37,207 nucleotides of DNA from Cohnella sp. OV330 (GTDB lineage Bacteria > Bacillota > Bacilli > Paenibacillales > Paenibacillaceae): assembly GCF_900112065.1 (NCBI RefSeq), contig NZ_FOKE01000022.1, positions 1 through 37,207 of the forward strand. Reading direction: 5' to 3'. The notes beneath the pieces are model-generated. The model made no database searches. It saw nothing but the letters and a program-made list of their open reading frames with translations, and had not been told where the DNA came from. A program made the translations under genes and the position numbers. Below are positions 23,095 through 30,895 of the stretch, one piece after another. Numbering within the stretch: the stretch's first letter is position 1; every line of letters starts with the position of its first letter.

Positions 23095-23198
23095 CGCTTT
23101 TTTCCTCCGATCCGATTTCGAATTTTGGGGCGTGTGTGCAAAAAGGGTCCCCAGTACGGTCATGCTCTGGTTAAAAAATGACGGCACCCGGGGGGGCG

Positions 23199-23504
23199 TC
23201 AGTCCAAGGCGCTCGGGTACTTAGCGAAGTGCGATCGCGTCAGCACTGTCTTGCAGTAACGGCAGTTCTTACCTCGCGACTCGCGACTGCAATTGAAGCA
23301 GTAATAGGCATCCCGTTGAGGCTTGGAAGCCCCCAACAATGCCCTCCACCATCTTCGCATGCTCTCTTTCTTGTGGACCTTGCGCCGGTATTCCTGGATC
23401 GTGGCGTCCAATACCCGGAGATACTTTTCATCTCTTACATCGTAGGTCGCCATCCGGTAATGATGTTCAATCAGCGCATTGCAGATGATCCTGTCCTTAT
23501 GCAT
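23199..23504 (-). CDS. Small zinc-ribbon protein
   Basis: A 101-residue protein with a helical N-terminal half (LIEHHYRMATYDVRDEKYLRVLDATIQEYRRKVHKK in two parts) and a C-terminal zinc ribbon: Cys-x2-Cys at 69-72 and again at 80-83 (YYCFNCSRES, CRYCKTVL). Its position between HNH protein and small terminase points to a packaging-related DNA-binding role, by inference. GGAGGTGTGTTGA precedes the ATG. No named family is recognised. Confidence 0.82.
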   Translation of the reverse strand: MHKDRIICNALIEHHYRMATYDVRDEKYLRVLDATIQEYRRKVHKKESMRRWWRALLGASKPQRDAYYCFNCSRESRGKNCRYCKTVLTRSHFAKYPSALD

Positions 23505-23516
23505 TCAACACACCTC

Positions 23517-24200
23517 CTATTCCCTGTACTGGTCGAACCATTTGTCGATATACCTCTGCCACTCATCCTTACGGTACCGCAGGTTCTCGTCGGCTTCGAG
23601 GCGGCGAAGGCATTCCTCTTGACTCGCCTTACAGTAAACCAGCTCGGCCCCGAGATCTTCCGCCAGCCGTTCGCGCTTGAACTTATCCGCATAGCCGCCA
23701 ACAATCCAGGCGTTCGCCCATTTTCCCAGGCGCGTGCGAATTTGATCGAGCAGCAGGTTCTGCACAGCGATGACGTTGCTGAACAGACCGTCCGGCTTAT
23801 CGTAGTAAGGTAGACCCGACACTGCCCCGTACAATCGATCGATGTCGACAATGAGATCGCCGCGCTTGGCGCGCTGCCTGAGCAGTGTCGACTTGCCGGA
23901 TAGCGGAGGACCGTATACGAGGAAGACTTCTTTTATATGCTGATATCCGAAGCGCTTGTGCTCCATGTTATGACATTCCGCGCAGATCAACTCGACGCGA
24001 TCCGGATTCAGACTGATCGAATGGTCATGCACATTCTCAGGCGTCAGCTCGATCTTGTGATGCCCGATCAGTTCGATCGACTTGGCCACCAGGCGTCCGC
24101 ATGCTTGGCAGCGCGGGCCGCGTTCCAGGATCAGCCCCGTGCGAAAGTTCCGCCAGAGATCAGAAGCATAGAAGGTATTCAAGATTGCGTACTTGGCCAT
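23517..24200 (-). CDS. HNH endonuclease fused to a P-loop kinase-like domain
   Basis: A 227-residue two-domain protein. Residues about 1-85 are an HNH nuclease: zinc pair Cys31/Cys34, the HH pair at 47-48, Asn65, and Cys73/Cys76 with His77. Residues about 92-227 start with a Walker A GPPLSGKST (97-105), then DLIVDIDRLYGAVSG (115-129, a likely Asp-containing second motif), ANAWIVGGYADKFKRERLAEDLG, and an EECLRRLEAD segment, like small nucleotide kinases or polynucleotide-kinase-like AAA proteins. HNH proteins near terminase assist cutting at cos sites. The added P-loop domain suggests end processing or NTP-controlled cutting; this is inference. ATG 24200 follows AAGGAATGG. Confidence 0.9.
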   Translation of the reverse strand: MAKYAILNTFYASDLWRNFRTGLILERGPRCQACGRLVAKSIELIGHHKIELTPENVHDHSISLNPDRVELICAECHNMEHKRFGYQHIKEVFLVYGPPLSGKSTLLRQRAKRGDLIVDIDRLYGAVSGLPYYDKPDGLFSNVIAVQNLLLDQIRTRLGKWANAWIVGGYADKFKRERLAEDLGAELVYCKASQEECLRRLEADENLRYRKDEWQRYIDKWFDQYRE

Positions 24201-24201
24201 A

Positions 24202-24948
24202 TCACCATTCCTTTGCTTCGAGGATTCGAAGCTCGGCCTTCATCTTGTCGATGCGAACGCGTTGCTCCTCTTCGCCTAGCATCCGTGCTTCGATCTTACA
24301 GAGAAGGTCGACGAGCTTGGCCTTCTTGTCCTGCACCCGAGTCAGCGCCTCTTCGATCGCTAAGATACGCTCGAGCTTGCTCGTCTTCTTGACGGTACGA
24401 TCGACCTCTTCCGGCCCGAACCCCATAACAGGAATGAACTCGAGCATGCCGTCTTCGTCAAAGGCCGGTTTCTCGCCGAACTTCTTTCGAATGAACTCGT
24501 ACTTGCTGACGACATCCGGGTCATCCCAGCCGTTCATGATGTCGGCCCGAAGCTTTAGCATCCGGCGTTCGCGCAGCTCCAAGAGGCGGATCTCGTTCTC
24601 GACCTGCTTGATCGGGTCGGTCTCGACGGCCATCAGCCTGATCTGCTCTTCCGGCTCCAAGGCATCCATCCAGATCGTCTCATACTGCCCATGCGTCAGG
24701 GCGTTCTTGTTTCGCTCAGGAGCGCCGCCGCCCTTGTTGCCGATGGCGTTCTTGTTGCCCTTCGGAGCTCCCCGACGTTTCGGCCCTGGATCGGGTCGTT
24801 CCTCCCAATTGTCGATATGCTTCCACTTGCGAACCAGGCTGGACTGAATCCCTAGCTCTTTGGCGATGGAGGACAGCTTTCGCGTCCGATTGCCTTCGCA
24901 CCAGAGTTTGAACGCCTGTTCCCTCAGCGGGCTTTTCTCTCGGCTCAT
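24202..24948 (-). CDS. PBSX-type terminase small subunit-like DNA-binding protein
   Basis: A 248-residue protein whose N-terminus (SPLREQAFKLWCEGNRTRKLSSIAKELGIQSSLVRKWK, in about 5-42) is the HTH of PBSX-type small terminases (XtmA, phage_terminase N-terminal family). A Gly/Asn/Lys-rich linker (GAPKGNKNAIGNKGG, GAPERNKNALTHG) follows, then a long helical C-terminal half. It is the first gene of the packaging block, next to a repeat-bearing gap at 24949-25219 that is a candidate packaging site. Because a P27-like small subunit also lies beside the large terminase, one of the two may have another DNA-recognition role. The ATG follows GGGGGTGCGGTGAG. Confidence 0.88.
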   Translation of the reverse strand: MSREKSPLREQAFKLWCEGNRTRKLSSIAKELGIQSSLVRKWKHIDNWEERPDPGPKRRGAPKGNKNAIGNKGGGAPERNKNALTHGQYETIWMDALEPEEQIRLMAVETDPIKQVENEIRLLELRERRMLKLRADIMNGWDDPDVVSKYEFIRKKFGEKPAFDEDGMLEFIPVMGFGPEEVDRTVKKTSKLERILAIEEALTRVQDKKAKLVDLLCKIEARMLGEEEQRVRIDKMKAELRILEAKEW

Positions 24949-25219
24949 GGCATCTCACCGCACCCCCTACGAAGTATTTGAATGGCATCGAATCCGCCGT
25001 TCACGGAGGAATTGAGTTTGTTTTCACACTTTTTCCCACCATTTCCCAAGTGTTACTAATGGACGATGGTCATCCGCCCGTCAACGAACCTCATTTTCTC
25101 CTAACTTCTGGCTATTGAGTGTTACACAACCCTAATTCTGTTGCACTCATGGACAGACGAAAACTTGATGAAATCAAGCTTTTTCTCTTCCCCATTTCCC
25201 GAGTGTAACAACGGCCGGA
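24949..25219. other. Non-coding gap with repeats: candidate packaging or recombination site
   Basis: 271 bases without a convincing gene. The element ATTTCCC-R-AGTGT-W-AC occurs at 25041-25056 and 25194-25209. GAGTGTTACAC lies at 25116-25126. ACTAATGGAC near 25055 and ACTCATGGAC near 25145 are a second repeat pair. The gap lies between the small recombinase gene and the packaging genes, where cos/pac recognition sites are usually found. Confidence 0.5.
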
Positions 25220-25810
25220 TTATGTATAACTCAGCTCCATAATTGCGGTGTCCATCTCGTCTTGCGTGAGGCCCAAATACAGCAACGTGGTCGTCATATC
25301 CTCATGTCCGAACATCTGCATTAGTAACGCTAGGTTGCGCGGATTGGCTTGGTATAGATGGTAGCCCCACGTCTTCCGCAAGGTGTGACAACCGATCTGT
25401 TTGACCCCGTGCATCCGTCCGACTTTGTTCAGCATGCGATAGGCCGTAACCCGACTGATCGGTTCCCCGACAGCCCCGGTCAACGTCTTTCGCTGCCGGC
25501 CGGCGAACAGGTAATCGTCATCGTCCATTCCCTGGATGTAACTTTGGAGGTCGGCTGCTATCGAGTGATGGATGATGAACTTCTTCTGCTTTCTCTTTTT
25601 CCTTCTGGCGTTCCGTGTCTTCTGCGCGACATAGTCGACATGCAGGTTGTCTCGAACCGTCCCAGCTTGAAGGTTAAGCAGATCCGATACCCGAAGGCCT
25701 GAATAGAAGCCAAGGCCTGCGAACAGATAATCCCGCGTGTTCGTCATCTTCAGGTAGGAAATGATCGCTTCGACCGTCGTTTTGTCCCGAATGGGCTGCA
25801 TTTCGTTCAT
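25220..25810 (-). CDS. Small tyrosine recombinase (second integrase-like gene)
   Basis: A 196-residue XerC/D-like protein consisting almost only of the catalytic domain, without core-binding or arm domains. Catalytic residues are Arg40 (GFYSGLRVSDLL), His142 and Arg145 (CHTLRKTWG), His169 (FGHEDM) and Tyr178 (LLYLG); a basic loop RRKKRKQKK lies near 69-77. Genes like this recur just upstream of terminase in phages of Bacillus and Paenibacillus, separate from the att-site integrase; it might resolve concatemers or help packaging. ATG 25810 is chosen with GGTGA upstream. An early-operon terminator lies just before it and repeats follow it. Confidence 0.9.
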   Translation of the reverse strand: MNEMQPIRDKTTVEAIISYLKMTNTRDYLFAGLGFYSGLRVSDLLNLQAGTVRDNLHVDYVAQKTRNARRKKRKQKKFIIHHSIAADLQSYIQGMDDDDYLFAGRQRKTLTGAVGEPISRVTAYRMLNKVGRMHGVKQIGCHTLRKTWGYHLYQANPRNLALLMQMFGHEDMTTTLLYLGLTQDEMDTAIMELSYT

Positions 25811-25856
25811 GCGTCGTTCACCGGCCCCGACTCCTCTCTGCATCAGGTACGCAAAA

Positions 25857-25879
25857 AGGACGCCCCGACGGGACGTCCT
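25857..25879 (-). terminator. Rho-independent terminator between early and late regions
   Basis: Stem AGGACG-x-CCC with GGG-x-CGTCCT (25857-25879), followed on the minus strand by TTTTTG. It lies after the late regulator gene and marks the end of the early operon, so the late genes beyond need their own promoter or read-through. Confidence 0.85.
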
Positions 25880-25931
25880 CTCGCGATTCGATATGGTGTT
25901 TTATGGGTAATTACTTACGATAACGATAATA

Positions 25932-26336
25932 TCACGTTTTTACGATCTCGGTGTTGCACGATTGTATCATCGTCTTCTTCATATTGCTGTGTACCCTGCG
26001 GATATGAATGTACGAGTACCCCGTTTCAATCGCAATTTGCTGCAAGGACAAGCCCTCGATTTCTTGCATATAGGCAATTTTGTGATGCAAGCCAGTGAAT
26101 TGGCTCAAACGTTCACGGATTTTTTTTACTAGCTCCCTTTTGAGTTCGAGCTCCGTCTCTAACGCTTCGATCCGTTCGCGAAGGTTGTCGTACCGGACCA
26201 ATGCTTTATCTAGCGGCATTTCATGGCCAACGATTTCTTTTGCTCTGTTCCGCATCAGCTGGCGCTGGACGTCACCCAGTAGCCATTCGAGCAGCTCGAT
26301 CTCTCCGAGCAAGTCTTTATACGATTCCACGATCAT
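25932..26336 (-). CDS. Sigma-region-4-like late transcription regulator (ArpU-type)
   Basis: A 134-residue helical protein with a long charged coiled-coil part (about 35-85) and a C-terminal HTH like sigma factor region 4: LSLQQIAIETGYSYIHIRRVHS at about 102-123 in two stretches. ArpU/Xpf-type proteins of this shape, placed just before the packaging genes, switch on late transcription in Gram-positive phages. It is the last gene before the early terminator. The ribosome site is poor (GGCGGGG), which could keep its level low. Upstream lies an opposing promoter-terminator unit. Confidence 0.85.
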   Translation of the reverse strand: MIVESYKDLLGEIELLEWLLGDVQRQLMRNRAKEIVGHEMPLDKALVRYDNLRERIEALETELELKRELVKKIRERLSQFTGLHHKIAYMQEIEGLSLQQIAIETGYSYIHIRRVHSNMKKTMIQSCNTEIVKT

Positions 26337-26361
26337 ACACCGGCACCCCGCCTGTTTATGT

Positions 26362-26434
26362 TATAATATGGGTACAGGTGTTTGGTTCTGATCATCCCCC
26401 GGGCCGTTCCAGCGGCTTACCGGGGGATTTTTTA
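26362..26434 (+). ncRNA. Short opposing transcript A (promoter-terminator unit)
   Basis: On the plus strand, against all neighbouring genes: extended -10 TG-T-TATAAT (TATAAT 26362-26367), then about 27 bases, then a strong hairpin with nine-base arms ATCCCCCGG (26394-26402) and CCGGGGGAT (26420-26428) and a run of six T. The expected RNA is about 60 bases and has no coding room. No clear -35 box. The start of the downstream leftward gene is 26 bases from the -10. Confidence 0.6.
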
Positions 26435-26441
26435 TTCTTTA

Positions 26442-26786
26442 CTAGATTGCTGACGCTGCTTCCGAACTTTTCGTCATAATTTCGCCATTATAGAACTTTC
26501 GCCGGCCCACGTCTTTCGGAAACAGGCCTGTTCGATCGTACAGCGGAATATAGCGATGCTTCTTATCTGTTGTGCCAGTCCCAGCAGCTGCCGCATAACG
26601 GAATGCCGCTGGCACCGCGTGCTCATGATGGATAATCGGGACGCCAAGCTCTTTGCTCCTGGACCGCGTCAATAGTATCGCGAACTCGTACGGCATCTTC
26701 GTCCATCGTTCGGAGGCCGGGATGTAATACGGCAGGCCCGATTCAATGACTTCCTCTTTCGTATACCATCCCTTTTCATTCGGCAT
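26442..26786 (-). CDS. Hypothetical early phage protein
   Basis: A 114-residue soluble protein I do not recognise. It starts with a helix-like WYTKEEVIESGLPYYIP, has a central KMPYEFAILLTRSRSKELGVP, and ends with KDVGRRKFYNGEIMTK. The ATG at 26786 is chosen since GGGGAAGTAGAA precedes it; the longer reading is within the upstream gene. Ends directly at the terminator of opposing transcript A. Confidence 0.75.
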   Translation of the reverse strand: MPNEKGWYTKEEVIESGLPYYIPASERWTKMPYEFAILLTRSRSKELGVPIIHHEHAVPAAFRYAAAAGTGTTDKKHRYIPLYDRTGLFPKDVGRRKFYNGEIMTKSSEAASAI

Positions 26787-27117
26787 TTCTACTTCCCCTT
26801 TCTTTGACGTATTTCTCCGACCATGATCCTTCATATGAGCTCCTCAGAGGAGCTACCACGGCTTCTCGCTCCATTCCTTCCAAGGTTCGAAGGTCTCGAA
26901 CGTTGTAAGGAGACATAGCGCAGGCAGGATCGAATTCAATAACGTTGCGACCACTTCGATTCACGCGACGCCTTGCAGGAACGGCATCGTGCGCCCAGGC
27001 TGTACCGTCACGAACCTGGGACACGATGACTTTGTTTCCTTGCTTCAGTCCGATTTTTACTTCGCATACCGAACCCGGCTTTATGGACAGTTCATCTTGA
27101 AAGAAAAAGAAGAACAT
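26776..27117 (-). CDS. Hypothetical early phage protein
   Basis: A 113-residue protein starting with the odd run MFFFFFQDELS, then a beta-rich stretch (VCEVKIGLKQGNKVIVSQVRDG, about 18-39) and an Arg-rich part (PARRRVNRSGRNVIEFD). The shape suggests a small SH3- or OB-like fold, but I recognise no family. The ATG follows AGGGGAGATCAAG, a good ribosome site, and the end overlaps the next gene. Confidence 0.72.
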   Translation of the reverse strand: MFFFFFQDELSIKPGSVCEVKIGLKQGNKVIVSQVRDGTAWAHDAVPARRRVNRSGRNVIEFDPACAMSPYNVRDLRTLEGMEREAVVAPLRSSYEGSWSEKYVKERGSRNAE

Positions 27118-27136
27118 CTTGATCTCCCCTGAAGGG

Positions 27137-27340
27137 TTAGCTTATGCCCTTCGCCATTCTCTTTTGCCGCGATCGTTCTGCTTGTTCCTTTGCGGTCAGG
27201 CCGCGCCAATATACAACGCATTTGCCTCCCGGTCGCTTCTCAAGCCGGGCAGCATATTTCTTGAGCTTGTCCTCAAGAATGGCCTTCCCCATTGATTCCG
27301 AAAGTTCGAGGGAAGCGAACTCTCCGCTTTCAAGTGCCAT
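27137..27340 (-). CDS. Hypothetical small basic protein
   Basis: A 67-residue protein, acidic at the N-terminus (ESGEFASLELSESMG) and strongly basic later (KYAARLEKRPGGKCVVYWRGL, AERSRQKRMAKG). AAGGAGGTCTAGCC before the ATG is an excellent ribosome site, and the gene fits snugly between its neighbours, so it is likely real. No function can be read from it. Confidence 0.75.
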   Translation of the reverse strand: MALESGEFASLELSESMGKAILEDKLKKYAARLEKRPGGKCVVYWRGLTAKEQAERSRQKRMAKGIS

Positions 27341-27352
27341 GGCTAGACCTCC

Positions 27353-28291
27353 TTAGAGCTTCCCCTTCATTTTGTCGATCGTCTTCTTAACACCGTCGCG
27401 GTATTTTGCGGCCTCTTCCGGATTTTCCTTACCGACTTCTTCGATGACGCTGAGCAAGTCGTTAAAGTCTGAAATCAGGACATTGAAGCAGATCTCAAAC
27501 CGGATCGCATACTTGTTGTCATTCTTGGCCAGCTGTTGCTGTTGCTCGATGACCTGGCGCTTCAGCTCTTCCATCTCGAGCTTCATGGCTTCCGGAATGA
27601 CTTCCTTGACCTCGACCTTCGGCACGTCGATCGGCTTGGATTTAAGCTGAGCTTCTAGCTCTTTAACCTTGGCCTTTGCTTCGGCGAGTGCGTCCTTCGA
27701 TTTTTGGAGATCCGCTTTCGCTTTTTCTGCAGACTTATCGTCCTTAGCTGCAAGCGCAAGCTCTAGATCCGCCTTCATCTTCTCGGCTAGTTCCTCATGC
27801 TGCTTCGACTTGGCGGCGAGTTGCTCGTTCGCCTGCTCCAGCTTCTCGCGGGCCTTGCGTTCGGCTGCTTCTTTTTCCTGCGCTTCCTTCGCCAGGCGCT
27901 GGGCTTCTTCTCGCTCTTTGATCGCCTTTTCCAGGTCCCGAGTCGAGATATTTTCGATGTCGACTTCGACCGCGAACTGCTCTCGATCTTCTTCCGGCAA
28001 TGCCAGCAGCGCGACTGCCTGGGTGACGCCGATATTCCCAAGCGCCTGCGTTTTTCCGCCGTATTCCGTCGCCAGCTTCATGAGGTTCTGAGCCTTGGAC
28101 TGAGAATAGTTGACTGAATCGGCCAGCCACTTTCCCCATTCGCCGTGCTTGAGCTGCCCTTTGGCTTCGATCAAGCGCTCGCCGACTTGTATCGCGCTAT
28201 GGAGCACATAATTCCGGGTTTGCTCCGTAATGATGTTGATCTCGCTGGTGATGGTTTCGATCGTGCGAAGCTCTGCTACTTGCTGGGTCAT
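27353..28291 (-). CDS. DUF3102-like coiled-coil protein
   Basis: A 312-residue protein. The N-terminal about 100 residues fit the DUF3102 pattern of phages and plasmids: IQVGERLIEAKGQLKHGEWGKWL, then YSQSKAQNLMKLATEYGGKT and IGVTQAVALLALPEEDREQF, resembling a ParB-like N-terminal helical region. Residues about 115-225 form a long Lys/Glu/Ala coiled coil, and the C-terminus has a helical cap (FNDLLSVIEEVGKENPEEAAKYRDG). GGAGGTATTTCC precedes the ATG. The role is unknown in the family; a DNA-organising or scaffold function is plausible. Confidence 0.85.
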   Translation of the reverse strand: MTQQVAELRTIETITSEINIITEQTRNYVLHSAIQVGERLIEAKGQLKHGEWGKWLADSVNYSQSKAQNLMKLATEYGGKTQALGNIGVTQAVALLALPEEDREQFAVEVDIENISTRDLEKAIKEREEAQRLAKEAQEKEAAERKAREKLEQANEQLAAKSKQHEELAEKMKADLELALAAKDDKSAEKAKADLQKSKDALAEAKAKVKELEAQLKSKPIDVPKVEVKEVIPEAMKLEMEELKRQVIEQQQQLAKNDNKYAIRFEICFNVLISDFNDLLSVIEEVGKENPEEAAKYRDGVKKTIDKMKGKL

Positions 28292-28324
28292 GGAAATACC
28301 TCCGCCGTGTGCGCCGGCCGCTGA

Positions 28325-29878
28325 TTATATGGCAATGCCCTGTTGGGCTTTAACCGTGATTCTTGTTTGTTTATTGAGTCGCGCATTCTCAAAGGCGGCG
28401 ACGAAAAGCTTCACTTCATCTGTCGTTGCGCAATTACGGAAGCCCCGGGTTTGAATGATCTCACCTTTCTGGATCTCCATCGTGAAGAACGGCTTGTCCG
28501 GCTCCAACTTTCGGCGAATGACCAGGATGTCGGTCTTTCCGTTGGCATATCGGTCGATGTAATTGCCGACGCAGTGCTGGAGCTTCTTTCCCTCCTCCAC
28601 GAGTTCATCGGAGCTCGCGGCGGCGCGGATGGTCAAAGGCCCAAGTTCAAAAGCATATCGTTCAAGCCGTTGTTTGCGATCGGCGATTTTCTGGTTCAGT
28701 AACTCAGATGCCTTCGCCTTAACTAGGCCGATCGTATTTTGATGCGCGGCATGGAGGTAGCCAGGAAAAAGAATACGTTCGTCCGAGAGATCCATGCCGA
28801 GGTTTTCGCAATCGGCGATGTAGTCTTTCCAATGAATCAGGACCTCTTCGAGTCGATGGAAATGTTCTTTGCGTGGTTGCTTGGTGAATTGCCTGAGTAG
28901 GTAGGCGTTCGCTCGTCGGATGTTCGTGTATTTCAAAGCTTTTTTTAAATCGCTGAATCGATGTTCGAACCGTTTCGCGATCTCGTTGAGTTCGTCAAGC
29001 GATAGCTTTGAATTGTCCTTCTTCGAGATCTGCATCAGGCGAATTGTGAGGGCGGATATGCCCGATCGGTCCTTAATGCTCGTCAGTTCCCTGAATTGCT
29101 GGCCATCAAGCTTAAGTACATCTCGAATATTTGTTGCTTTCCAATCGATCGCTCCGAAGGTTAATCCGCCATAGAGCTTCGCCGATACAAAATACTTCAT
29201 CTTCATTTTTGTCAGCAGTTCAATGCAAGGATGCTTGCTATATAGTGCGAAATACTTTGTCCAATCGTATTCGTCGTACGCCTTCCATTCCGAATATTGG
29301 AATGGTGTCCCCTTGACTGCTTTTTCGATACTTTCTTTTGAGCATTCGCGAATCGCCCAAGATGCATACTGCGGAAACTCTGAACGGATGTCTTCGCCCT
29401 CGCGTTTGTACCAACTAGCCCAGTGCTTCTCGTACATGATGCTGCCATTCATTCGAAACAAGAACATGGCCGTTGTCTCGCACCTTGTCTCGACCGTTCG
29501 GAAGTCTCCTGTATAATCGCGGCAGACGTAGATTCCGCGAGCCACGATCGCCTGGGGATCAATGGCGGATTTCTCGTAATAAACGAGATAGCCGTTATTC
29601 TTCAGTTTCGATCGGGATACCCCCGTCGCTCTAACATGGCACTCCGAACGGCACTGCACGCATTTGGCAATCATTCCGTGTTTCAGCGCCCCGTCCGTCA
29701 TATGATTGCTTTTGCAGTGCGTACAATGTGCGAATTGGATGCCCTTCACCTTCGGGTTGATGAACAAGTACCGACTATCGATCAAGACGACGTTGGTCGC
29801 ATAGTCCCGTATCTCCTTACTTATCTCCGGGTCGAAGTGCTGCGAGAAGAGACGGAACTCCGCGCTCTCTTTTGCCAT
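28325..29878 (-). CDS. PcfJ-like protein
   Basis: A 517-residue protein of the PcfJ family, first named from the conjugative plasmid pCF10 and common in Gram-positive phages. Four Cys as CTHC (about 54-57) and CVQC (about 73-76) suggest a zinc ribbon. The C-terminal family signature is clear: EEGKKLQHCVGNYIDRYANG (about 432-451) followed by ILVIRRKLEPDKPFFTMEI and QTRGFRN. The exact activity is unknown; conservation suggests a nucleic-acid-linked enzyme. It directly follows the PcfK-like gene, as in other elements. Confidence 0.92.
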   Translation of the reverse strand: MAKESAEFRLFSQHFDPEISKEIRDYATNVVLIDSRYLFINPKVKGIQFAHCTHCKSNHMTDGALKHGMIAKCVQCRSECHVRATGVSRSKLKNNGYLVYYEKSAIDPQAIVARGIYVCRDYTGDFRTVETRCETTAMFLFRMNGSIMYEKHWASWYKREGEDIRSEFPQYASWAIRECSKESIEKAVKGTPFQYSEWKAYDEYDWTKYFALYSKHPCIELLTKMKMKYFVSAKLYGGLTFGAIDWKATNIRDVLKLDGQQFRELTSIKDRSGISALTIRLMQISKKDNSKLSLDELNEIAKRFEHRFSDLKKALKYTNIRRANAYLLRQFTKQPRKEHFHRLEEVLIHWKDYIADCENLGMDLSDERILFPGYLHAAHQNTIGLVKAKASELLNQKIADRKQRLERYAFELGPLTIRAAASSDELVEEGKKLQHCVGNYIDRYANGKTDILVIRRKLEPDKPFFTMEIQKGEIIQTRGFRNCATTDEVKLFVAAFENARLNKQTRITVKAQQGIAI

Positions 29879-29881
29879 GAC

Positions 29882-30208
29882 CTACACCCCCAGCACGTCA
29901 TTTAGCGATAAACTGAGGCCCTTCTCTTCCCTGGCCGGCTTGTCCTCAATGCCGAAGTATTGCAGCACCGCCGCATATCCCTGCTCGGGCGTCAGCATGG
30001 CGAAATTGCCCTTCTTCTTCTTTTCCGCCACCTTGCGCATCGCCTCGAGGCTGCCGGTGATCGTCTTCCCGTTCGCGTTCAGTTTCTCGGCATCATCAGG
30101 ATGCTTGGCCAGACGATCCAGCAGGTATTGGCCAATGACCTGAACGTACTCATTTTCTTTGTTGCCCGTCATCTCGGCCTTCAGCTTGGCCATCGCTTCG
30201 TATTTCAT
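29882..30208 (-). CDS. PcfK-like protein
   Basis: A 108-residue helical protein matching PcfK: QVIGQYLLDRLAKHPDDAEKL at about 24-44, then ITGSLEAMRKVAEKKKKG and a terminal part with MLTPEQGYAAVLQYFGIED. PcfK and PcfJ genes are routinely adjacent, so the pair probably works together. The ATG overlaps the stop of the HTH gene upstream (ATGA), with AAGAAAGGGGAAG as ribosome site. Function unknown. Confidence 0.9.
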   Translation of the reverse strand: MKYEAMAKLKAEMTGNKENEYVQVIGQYLLDRLAKHPDDAEKLNANGKTITGSLEAMRKVAEKKKKGNFAMLTPEQGYAAVLQYFGIEDKPAREEKGLSLSLNDVLGV

Positions 30209-30600
30209 TCTTCTGCTTCCCCTTTCTTGATTTTGCTCATAGCCATTGATTCATGGATTCGATTCGATAGACCCCATTTGCGGACATAACCACAAAGCGT
30301 ACTGTAAGCGACACCTTGCCGCTCGGCGATCTGCACCCGATTCATCCCTTCAACACGCATCCGCAGGTACATTGCCTTCGTGAGTTTGTTTTGCTGGGGC
30401 CTCCCGCGTAGCGATCCGAGCCCGGGCTTGTCCGGTTGGCTTTCGGACTTTGGTTTCGGTCGGTTTGCGTATGGTCCTTCGTGGATTCGGACCATCGATT
30501 TCGGTTTGTCGATTCGGACCGGATTTCCCAAATTCATGCCGGGAACGTAGTTCGCGACTTGTTCGGGCGTTAGCTGATAGACCTTGATGTCTGATATCAT
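30205..30600 (-). CDS. HTH-containing early protein
   Basis: A 131-residue basic protein. The N-terminal half is variable and Pro-rich (YQLTPEQVANYVPGMNLG); the middle GLGSLRGRPQQNKLTKAMYLRMR leads into a C-terminal HTH (EGMNRVQIAERQGVAYSTLCGYVRKWGL split, about 83-112), like a small homeodomain-type DNA-binding unit. The start ATG 30600 overlaps the previous stop (ATGA). Likely a DNA-binding accessory or regulator of early genes; the family is not recognised. Confidence 0.8.
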   Translation of the reverse strand: MISDIKVYQLTPEQVANYVPGMNLGNPVRIDKPKSMVRIHEGPYANRPKPKSESQPDKPGLGSLRGRPQQNKLTKAMYLRMRVEGMNRVQIAERQGVAYSTLCGYVRKWGLSNRIHESMAMSKIKKGEAEE

Positions 30601-30884
30601 GGCGTTCCCTCCAACTTCAAGCGCTCGGATGCATTCGGCTCTCGCCATCCGACAAACCCGTTTGGCCGGTCGTGGATTGCTCCGAGCAGCTGGCGGTCGA
30701 TGACAAGCATGATCACTTCGGACAGCGGACGTTCGGCAAGCTTGGCGATAATCTCGACACTCAGTCCGCTTTTCCACAATTCATCCACACGATGCACATC
30801 CCCGAGGTCCCATGTGAAATCTAGATCCTCGCATGCTGTGTAGATATTCCGACGTCGGTGTTTGCAATCGGAATGTATGAACAT
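30597..30884 (-). CDS. Hypothetical small early protein with HTH-like part
   Basis: A 95-residue protein. Residues about 35-65 (VDELWKSGLSVEIIAKLAERPLSEVIMLVIDR, in two parts) look like an HTH of the kind that reads spacing between gene starts; the N-terminus has CKHRRRNIYTACEDL. ATG 30884 is chosen because AAGGAGG lies five bases upstream; TTG 30899 is upstream of the ribosome site. Stop overlaps the next start. Confidence 0.78.
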   Translation of the reverse strand: MFIHSDCKHRRRNIYTACEDLDFTWDLGDVHRVDELWKSGLSVEIIAKLAERPLSEVIMLVIDRQLLGAIHDRPNGFVGWREPNASERLKLEGTP

Positions 30885-30895
30885 GGCAACCTCCT

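Noticed and set aside
23095..23187. N-terminal extension of the P27-like small terminase
   Set aside because: No ribosome site at the upstream starts; GGAGG is ideally placed for TTG 23094.
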